Positions 59,281-64,000 of a stretch of 64,000 bases of DNA are shown piece after piece. The stretch's first letter is position 1, and each line of letters starts with the position of its first letter. The DNA lies in the NCBI RefSeq assembly GCF_001422885.1, contig NZ_LMMZ01000034.1, positions 127,055 through 191,054 of the forward strand. Direction: 5' to 3'. The notes under the pieces were generated by a model. It was not told the origin of the DNA and did not search any database. It saw nothing but the letters and a program-made list of their open reading frames with translations. Position numbers and translations under genes: made by a program. The stretch comes from Methylobacterium sp. Leaf104. Its GTDB lineage: Bacteria; Pseudomonadota; Alphaproteobacteria; Rhizobiales; Beijerinckiaceae.

Positions 59281-60525
59281 CTACGGTGCGATCCCGTCGA
59301 TGGCCAGCCGCAGGTGCTTCGGCCCGCGCAGGGCCGAGCCCGGGCGATAGGGCGGCGGGTCGGCGGCCAGCCGCGGGTTCTTCAGGCGGCGGGCGAGGGC
59401 CACCAGGGCGGCCTCGACCTCGAAGCGCGCCAGGGGGGCGCCGACGCAGTAATGCAGGCTGCCGCCGAAGCCGAGGTGGCGGTTGTCGGTGCGGTCGGGG
59501 TCGAAGCGGTCGGGTTCGGCGTAGACCTCGGGGTCGCGGTTGCCGGAGGCCAGCAGCAGCACCAGGGGCGCGCCCTCCGGAATGGTCACCCCGTTCTGGG
59601 TGATCGGGCACAGGGTCTTGCGCGTGCGGAACTGGACGGGGGGCTCGTAGCGCAGCAGCTCCTCCACGACGCGGGGCGCCCGGCTCGGGTCATCGCGCAG
59701 GCGGCGCAGTTCCTCCGGGTGGCGCAGCAGGGTCAGCATGCCGTTGGTGATCAGGTTCACGGTGGTCTCGTGCCCGGCGACCAGCAGCAGGATGGCGGTG
59801 GCGATGAGGTCGAAGTCGCTCATCCGCGAGCGGCCGTCGACGCCCTGCGTCGCCAGGCCGGAGAGCATGTCGTCCTGGGGGTCCTTCCGCTTCTCCGCGA
59901 TCAGGCCCTGCATGTAGGCGGAGATGGCATCGAAGGTGCGGCTGTTCTCGGCGCGCAGGTCGTCGTCCTGCAGGGTGTCGGGTTCCAGGGCGGTGGCGAG
60001 TTGCGTCGCCCAGCCATGGAATTGCGCCTCGTCCGCCGGCGGGATCCCCAGGAGTTCGCAGATCACCGTCACGGGGAGCGGGTAGGCGAGGTCGTCGACG
60101 ATATCGATGGTCTTCGCGTCGCCGAGCTTGTCGAGGATCTCGTCGACGAGAATGTGCGAGCGCGCCCGCAGGGCCTGGACCCGCTCCGGGGTGAATTGCT
60201 GCATCACCGCCGCGCGCAGGCAATCGTGGTCGGGCGGATCGCGGAAGATGAAGGGCCGGTGGGTGTCAGTGATGTGGTCTCGCACCGGCTTCACCAGCCA
60301 GTCCTTGAGGGGGTTGCCCGTCCGGGGCCGGTCGGCGGGGGGCAGGGTCTCCGAGCTCACCCGCGGATCGTGCAGCAGGCTCGCGATCGCCGCGTGGGAG
60401 GCGGCCACGTAGGTGCCGTCCTCCTGGCGCGAGACCGGGCATTCCCGCAGGCGGGCGAAGAGCGGGTACGGGTCCGGCCGGGCGGCCTCGTCCTTGATCT
60501 GCGCGAACAGGGTGGGATCGGTCAT
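59281..60525 (-). CDS. Cytochrome P450
   Basis: A 414-residue soluble bacterial P450. The I-helix oxygen motif is AGHETT (250-255), the ExxR motif is E289-L-L-R292 in VVEELLRYEPP, and the haem loop FGGSLHYCVGAPLAR puts the thiolate ligand at Cys-360. The PERF-like region reads PDRFDPDRTDNRHLGFGG. The full length fits class I P450s that take electrons from a ferredoxin. The start overlaps the end of the ferredoxin reductase gene by 4 bp (ATGA), so the P450 is last in a ferredoxin, reductase, P450 operon. The substrate, likely a terpenoid, aromatic or fatty acid-like compound, cannot be told. Confidence 0.96.
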   Translation of the reverse strand: MTDPTLFAQIKDEAARPDPYPLFARLRECPVSRQEDGTYVAASHAAIASLLHDPRVSSETLPPADRPRTGNPLKDWLVKPVRDHITDTHRPFIFRDPPDHDCLRAAVMQQFTPERVQALRARSHILVDEILDKLGDAKTIDIVDDLAYPLPVTVICELLGIPPADEAQFHGWATQLATALEPDTLQDDDLRAENSRTFDAISAYMQGLIAEKRKDPQDDMLSGLATQGVDGRSRMSDFDLIATAILLLVAGHETTVNLITNGMLTLLRHPEELRRLRDDPSRAPRVVEELLRYEPPVQFRTRKTLCPITQNGVTIPEGAPLVLLLASGNRDPEVYAEPDRFDPDRTDNRHLGFGGSLHYCVGAPLARFEVEAALVALARRLKNPRLAADPPPYRPGSALRGPKHLRLAIDGIAP

Positions 60526-61814
60526 GCCTTGTCCTTGTCGGCCGGTTCGGGAAAGGCCGGCGGCAGCACGGCGAAGGGGCCGGCATCGACGCCGCCGGGC
60601 TCCGGGGGGAACGGCGCCCCCGCCGCGACGTGCTCGGCATAGGTCGGAAGCCAGCGGCCGCAGTCGAAGGCCACGGCGGCGATGCAGCGCCCTTCCCGGC
60701 CGTAGACCGCCAGGAATCGGCCCTCCTCGAGGCGGCCGCGGGCGATGACGACGCCGTCGGCGCCGTCGGTCAGGCCCACCGACTTGATGGTGATGCCCCC
60801 CTGGCTCGACCAGAAGGCGGGCACCGCGGCGTAGGGCTCGGGCGCGAGGCCGGCGAGCAGCCGCCCGGCATGCTGCCCCTGCGCGACGGCGTGGCCCCAA
60901 TGCTCGAGGGCGATGCGGTGGCCGGGATAGAGCGGGTGCGGAAACCGCGCGACGTCGCCGGCCGCCGCGATCCGGGTGTCGGGCCGTTCCGACTCGTCGA
61001 GGACGTGGCCCTGCGCGTCGCAATCGACGCCACCCGCGTCGAAGGCGAGGCCGGAGCCGGCGAGCCAGCCGGTGTTGCGCACGGCGCCGAGGGCCACCAC
61101 CACGACGTCGGCGGGCAGCGTGGTGCCGTCGACGAGCCGCACCCGCACGACGCGGCCGGTGCCGTCATCCTCCAGGGCCGCGACCTTCACGCCGCTGCGG
61201 ATGGTGCTGCCGAGGCTCGCGTGCAGGGCCTCGACCACGGAGCCGAGATGCTGCCCGAGCACCTTCGCCAGCAGGGTCGGGCCGGTCTCGACCAGGGTGA
61301 CGGAGAGGTCGAGCGCCCGGCAGGCGGCGGCGACCTCGCAGCCGATGAAGCCGCCGCCGATGATGACGACCCGGTCCGGGCGCGCCGCGAGGGCGCGCCG
61401 CAGCGCCTCGGCATCGTCGCGCCCGCGCAGGGTGTGCACCCCCGACAGGCCAGCCTGCGAAGCCTCCGGCCAGGTGCGGGCCGAGGCCCCGGTGGCGATC
61501 AGGAGCCGGTCGTAGGGCACTGCCTCGCCGCTGGCGAGGGTCACGATCCGCCGGCTCCGGTCCAGGGCCGTCGCCGGATCGCCGAAGCGCCAGTCGGCCT
61601 CGAGGGTCACGAGGTTCGGCAGGGCCGTGGCATCGGCCGGCACCGCGCCGGTGAGCACCGCCTTCGAGAGCGGCGGCCGGTCGTAGGGCCTGTGCGGCTC
61701 GGCCCCGATGATCGTCAGGGAACCTCCGAAGCCCGCCTGCCGCAGGCTCTCGGCGCCGCGCAGGCCGGCGAGCGAGGCCCCGACCACCACGACGCGCGTC
61801 TCGGCATCGCTCAT
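60522..61814 (-). CDS. NAD(P)H:ferredoxin reductase (FAD-dependent)
   Basis: A 430-residue flavoprotein with two Rossmann motifs: FAD in VVVVGASLAGLRGAESLRQA (about 8-27) and NAD(P)H in RVVIIGGGFIGCEVAAACRA (about 147-166). HRPYDRPPLSKAVLTGAV, LLIATGASARTWPEASQ, and the second FAD site IAAAGDVARFPHP, with EHWGHAVAQGQHAGRLLAG near the end, match putidaredoxin-reductase-type enzymes. It passes electrons from NADH to the ferredoxin encoded upstream. The start overlaps the ferredoxin stop and the stop overlaps the P450 start. Confidence 0.94.
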   Translation of the reverse strand: MSDAETRVVVVGASLAGLRGAESLRQAGFGGSLTIIGAEPHRPYDRPPLSKAVLTGAVPADATALPNLVTLEADWRFGDPATALDRSRRIVTLASGEAVPYDRLLIATGASARTWPEASQAGLSGVHTLRGRDDAEALRRALAARPDRVVIIGGGFIGCEVAAACRALDLSVTLVETGPTLLAKVLGQHLGSVVEALHASLGSTIRSGVKVAALEDDGTGRVVRVRLVDGTTLPADVVVVALGAVRNTGWLAGSGLAFDAGGVDCDAQGHVLDESERPDTRIAAAGDVARFPHPLYPGHRIALEHWGHAVAQGQHAGRLLAGLAPEPYAAVPAFWSSQGGITIKSVGLTDGADGVVIARGRLEEGRFLAVYGREGRCIAAVAFDCGRWLPTYAEHVAAGAPFPPEPGGVDAGPFAVLPPAFPEPADKDKA

Positions 61815-62077
61815 CGGGGCGCGGCCCCGGCATCCTCGACGCGGATGGCCTGGACCGGGCAGGCGATGCGGGCGCGCTCGACGTCGTCGCGGGCGGCGGC
61901 CGAGGGCGCCGGGTCGTAGTGCAGCGCCTCGCGCCCCTTCAGGACGAAGTGGTCGGGGGCCGCGTAGCAGCACTGCGCGTAGGCCTGGCACAGGTTCAGG
62001 TCGACGGTGACCCGCAGGCCGCCGGCGGCGCGCCGGGCATCGGCGCTCGGCCGGTCGTGATGGGGAAGATCGGACAT
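61811..62077 (-). CDS. P450-type 3Fe-4S/4Fe-4S ferredoxin
   Basis: An 88-residue ferredoxin beginning MSDLPHHDRPSADARRAAGG. The cluster ligands follow the pattern of P450 partner ferredoxins: C30-x5-C36 in LCQAYAQCCYAAPD and C73-P74 in IACPVQAIRVEDA; there is an extra Cys-37. The usual second-position residue before the middle cysteine is alanine or cysteine; here Y33 occupies the third. The protein shuttles electrons from the reductase to the P450. It is first in the operon; the stop overlaps the reductase start by 4 bp. The start at 62077 lacks a good ribosome binding site. Confidence 0.9.
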   Translation of the reverse strand: MSDLPHHDRPSADARRAAGGLRVTVDLNLCQAYAQCCYAAPDHFVLKGREALHYDPAPSAAARDDVERARIACPVQAIRVEDAGAAPR

Positions 62078-62255
62078 GCTTGCGCAATGAGCCCGGGCGG
62101 TCGCCGGTTCCGCCGGGAGCGGCGCGGTGTCGGGACGCGGCCAGGGGCGATCCCTCGTTTCGGTCCATGGGTGCGAGAGGGACATGCCGGTGGCTCGGGG
62201 TGATGTGCGCCGGCCACACCACACTGCGAAGCTCATCAGTCGGCGGCTTCGCCCT

Positions 62256-62298
62256 TGTCACACTATAACATCTGCCACATGAAACATTATAACGTGTT
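62256..62298. promoter_or_regulatory. Zur-like operator region upstream of the TonB receptor
   Basis: The 18 bases TGTCACACTATAACATCT at 62256-62273 keep the right half-site TATAACAT and much of the left half of the E. coli Zur box (TGTTATA-N-TATAACA). A second, imperfect palindrome AACATTATAACGTGTT lies at 62283-62298. Together they cover the -35 to +1 area just before the GTG at 62315. The receptor resembles ZnuD, a Zur-regulated zinc receptor, so this fits zinc control. Fur or another regulator is not excluded. Confidence 0.5.
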
Positions 62299-62314
62299 TG
62301 GACGAGGTGGGCGG

Positions 62315-64000
62315 GTGCGGCGATCGCGGATGGTATGGGCCGGGGCGGTCCTGGCGGGAACGGGCGTCGGCGCGAGCCCGGCCGGAGCCCAGCAGGCGCA
62401 GGCGACCCTGGAGGAGCTCAGCGTCACCTCGCCGAGCCCGATCGTTTCGCGGGCGGGCTCCGGGCCGGCCTCCGGGCCGCCCATCGGCATCCTGCCCGTG
62501 GTGACCAACACCTTCTCGCCCGTGACGGTGGTGACGGCCGAGCAGATCGCCCGCGACCAGCCGCGCACCCTCGGCGACGCCCTTTCCGACCGGCCCGGCA
62601 TCTCGGCGTCGACCTACGCGCCGGGGGCGGCGAGCCGGCCGATCATCCGCGGCCTCGACAACAACCGGGTCCGCATCCAGGAGAACGGCGTCGGCATCCA
62701 GGACGTCTCGGAGCTCGGCGAGGACCACGGCGTGCCGATCAACCCGCTGGTGGCCAACCGCATCGAGGTGATCCGGGGCCCGGCCTCGCTGCGCTTCGGC
62801 TCGCAGGCGATCGGCGGAGTGGTCAGCGCCGAGAACAACCGGGTGCCGACTTACATCCCGGCGGGCGGCGTCTCCGGCTCGGCGACCACCGGATTTTCCT
62901 CGGTCGACAACGGCCGCCTCGCGGCCGTGACGGTGGATGGCGGCTCGGGCAACGTCGCGGTCCACGCGGACGGCTTCCGGACCGCGGCCGACAGCTATGC
63001 CATTCCGGGCGGCATCCAGCGCAACTCCGCCAACGAGAGCCAGGGCGGCGCGGTCGGGATGTCGTTCATCGGCGACCGCGGCTTCGTCGGCCTGTCCTAC
63101 AGCCACTACGACGCCCTCTACCAGATTCCCGGCGGCGCGGCCGCCGAGAGCCGGACCCGCCTCGATCCTCGCCAGGACCGGCTGCTCGCCCGGGGCGAGT
63201 ACCGCCCCCTCGACGGGCCGATCGCGGCCGTGCGCTTCTGGCTCGGCGGCTCCGTCTACCGCCACGACGAGACCGGCCTCGGCGAGGACGGGGTCGACGG
63301 CATCCGCGCCACCTTCAAGAACCGCGAGGCGGAAGGGCGCATCGAACTCCAGCACGTGCCCGTCGCCCTCCCCTTCGGCACGCTCACCGGCGCCCTCGGC
63401 CTCCAGGCCGGGCGGCGCACGCTCGGCACCGCCGGCGAAGCCGGCGGCCTGCTGGCACCGACGGATTCGCGCAGCAACGCCGTCTACCTGTTCGAGGAAC
63501 TGGCCCTCGCCGGCGGCCTGCGCCTGCAGGCGGCCGGACGGATCGAGGGCGACCGCTCCACCGGCACCGCCACGGCCTTCCCGGGCGACTTCCTGCCCGT
63601 GGCGGGCGAGGAGCCCCTGGCCTTCGGCCGCCGGCGCCGGTTCGCCCCGAAGAGCGTGAGCTTCGGCGCCCTGCAGGACCTGCCCTACGGCTTCGTCGCG
63701 AGCCTGAACGGCTCGTTCGTCGAGCGGGCGCCCACCGCCTTCGAACTCTACTCGCGCGGCGCGCACGATGCCACGGAGACCTTCGAGATCGGCGATGCCC
63801 GGCTGAAGAAGGAGCGCGCCCGCACCGTCGAGGCGAGTATCCGGCGCGCGGAGGGACCGCTGCGCCTCGACGCGACGGGCTACTACACCCGCTACACGGG
63901 GTTCATCTACAAGCGCGACACCGGCATCCGCTGCGGCGACGACTTCGCGTCCTGCGGCAGCGACGACGAGTTGCAGCAGATCGTCTATTCCCAGCGCAAC
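62315..64000 (+). CDS. TonB-dependent receptor, ZnuD-like, N-terminal part (runs off the right edge)
   Basis: At least 562 residues are visible. From the GTG at 62315 (GAGG seven bases upstream) it begins VRRSRMVWAGAVLAGTGVGA, a signal peptide cut near AGA-QQ; an ATG at 62279 is also in frame but overlaps the operator-like sites and has no ribosome binding site. The plug domain shows SPVTVVTAEQIARDQPRTLG, RPIIRGLDNNRVRIQENGVG, NRIEVIRGPASLRFGSQAIG and GVVSAENNRVPTY. The latter block, with ENNRVP after the IEVIRGPA motif and the SYSHYDALYQIPGG strand, matches ZnuD-type receptors that take up zinc. The barrel strands continue to the edge. Zinc as ligand is inference. Confidence 0.88.
   Translation, partial: MRRSRMVWAGAVLAGTGVGASPAGAQQAQATLEELSVTSPSPIVSRAGSGPASGPPIGILPVVTNTFSPVTVVTAEQIARDQPRTLGDALSDRPGISASTYAPGAASRPIIRGLDNNRVRIQENGVGIQDVSELGEDHGVPINPLVANRIEVIRGPASLRFGSQAIGGVVSAENNRVPTYIPAGGVSGSATTGFSSVDNGRLAAVTVDGGSGNVAVHADGFRTAADSYAIPGGIQRNSANESQGGAVGMSFIGDRGFVGLSYSHYDALYQIPGGAAAESRTRLDPRQDRLLARGEYRPLDGPIAAVRFWLGGSVYRHDETGLGEDGVDGIRATFKNREAEGRIELQHVPVALPFGTLTGALGLQAGRRTLGTAGEAGGLLAPTDSRSNAVYLFEELALAGGLRLQAAGRIEGDRSTGTATAFPGDFLPVAGEEPLAFGRRRRFAPKSVSFGALQDLPYGFVASLNGSFVERAPTAFELYSRGAHDATETFEIGDARLKKERARTVEASIRRAEGPLRLDATGYYTRYTGFIYKRDTGIRCGDDFASCGSDDELQQIVYSQRN

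Noticed and set aside
62258..63766. 502-codon minus-strand frame opposite the TonB receptor
   Set aside because: Shadow frame: no signal peptide or motif, while the plus strand has a complete TonB-plug sequence.
1..64000. CRISPR arrays, insertion sequences, prophage or restriction systems
   Set aside because: No spaced direct repeats, transposase or integrase motifs, phage structural genes or methylase/nuclease pairs were recognised.

Overview
The window reads as chromosome of a high-GC alphaproteobacterium of the Methylobacterium / Methylorubrum type. Reasons: a mesaconyl-CoA hydratase of the ethylmalonyl-CoA pathway (24958-26004), the alphaproteobacterial sdhCDAB order, DUF3140, CsbD and TSUP genes, a perfect EcfG-type (general stress response) promoter in front of csbD, and very strong G/C preference at third codon positions. 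This is inference from gene content; no database was searched. There is no rRNA operon, CRISPR array, prophage, integrase or insertion sequence that I can recognise; one tRNA gene, tRNA-Ala(CGC), is present.

Layout. 1-3655: the start of a DEAD-box RNA helicase, then a polysaccharide flippase translationally coupled to a FemAB/CelD-like acyltransferase. 3672-6130 (minus): a TyrA-like dehydrogenase, a tautomerase, two small proteins and a small secreted protein with its own promoter and terminator. 6323-13826: 3-mercaptopyruvate sulfurtransferase, an orphan ureD, allophanate hydrolase, a two-domain glycosyltransferase and a DASS-type anion transporter. 13995-17538: succinate dehydrogenase sdhCDAB closed by a strong terminator, converging on an RND multidrug efflux pair (17692-22164). 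22508-30857: cell-envelope and stress genes (L,D-transpeptidase, TSUP exporter, YggT, DUF3140, an HD ppGpp-hydrolase-like protein, an Rmf-like protein, several very small proteins), mesaconyl-CoA hydratase, and acetoacetyl/3-oxoacid CoA-transferase scoAB. 31206-44106: AsmA-like protein, a Crp-family regulator followed by a spermidine/putrescine-type ABC transporter, an ABC-F ATPase, an alpha/beta hydrolase, a GlcG/HbpS-like protein and a peptide-type ABC transporter (binding protein plus two permeases but no ATPase).

44478-54077: an MFS transporter, a second small secreted protein, tRNA adenosine deaminase, csbD, a giant pseudouridine synthase with long disordered arms overlapping rsmD, a spore-photoproduct-lyase-like radical SAM enzyme, and mutL; this block is rich in RNA modification and DNA repair. 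54209-59019: a GT61 glycosyltransferase, arabinose-5-phosphate isomerase (KDO pathway), an outer-membrane beta-barrel and an Inh-type lipoprotein, all envelope functions. 59281-62077: a compact ferredoxin / ferredoxin reductase / cytochrome P450 operon with 4-bp overlaps. 62315-64000: the beginning of a ZnuD-like TonB-dependent receptor with a Zur-like operator just upstream.

The most interesting threads are: (i) three unlinked genes for small secreted Gly/Ser/Pro-rich proteins that share an ECF-like promoter ending in the same GTTGGTC sequence; (ii) the 939-residue pseudouridine synthase with histone-like N-terminal and Gly/Arg-rich C-terminal arms; (iii) an SPL-type photoproduct lyase homologue with the catalytic cysteine kept in a lineage that is not known to sporulate; (iv) the zinc-regulated look of the last gene; (v) several small proteins shorter than 60 residues. 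Positions were read by eye and by hand counting, so start codons of genes without a clear ribosome binding site are provisional.
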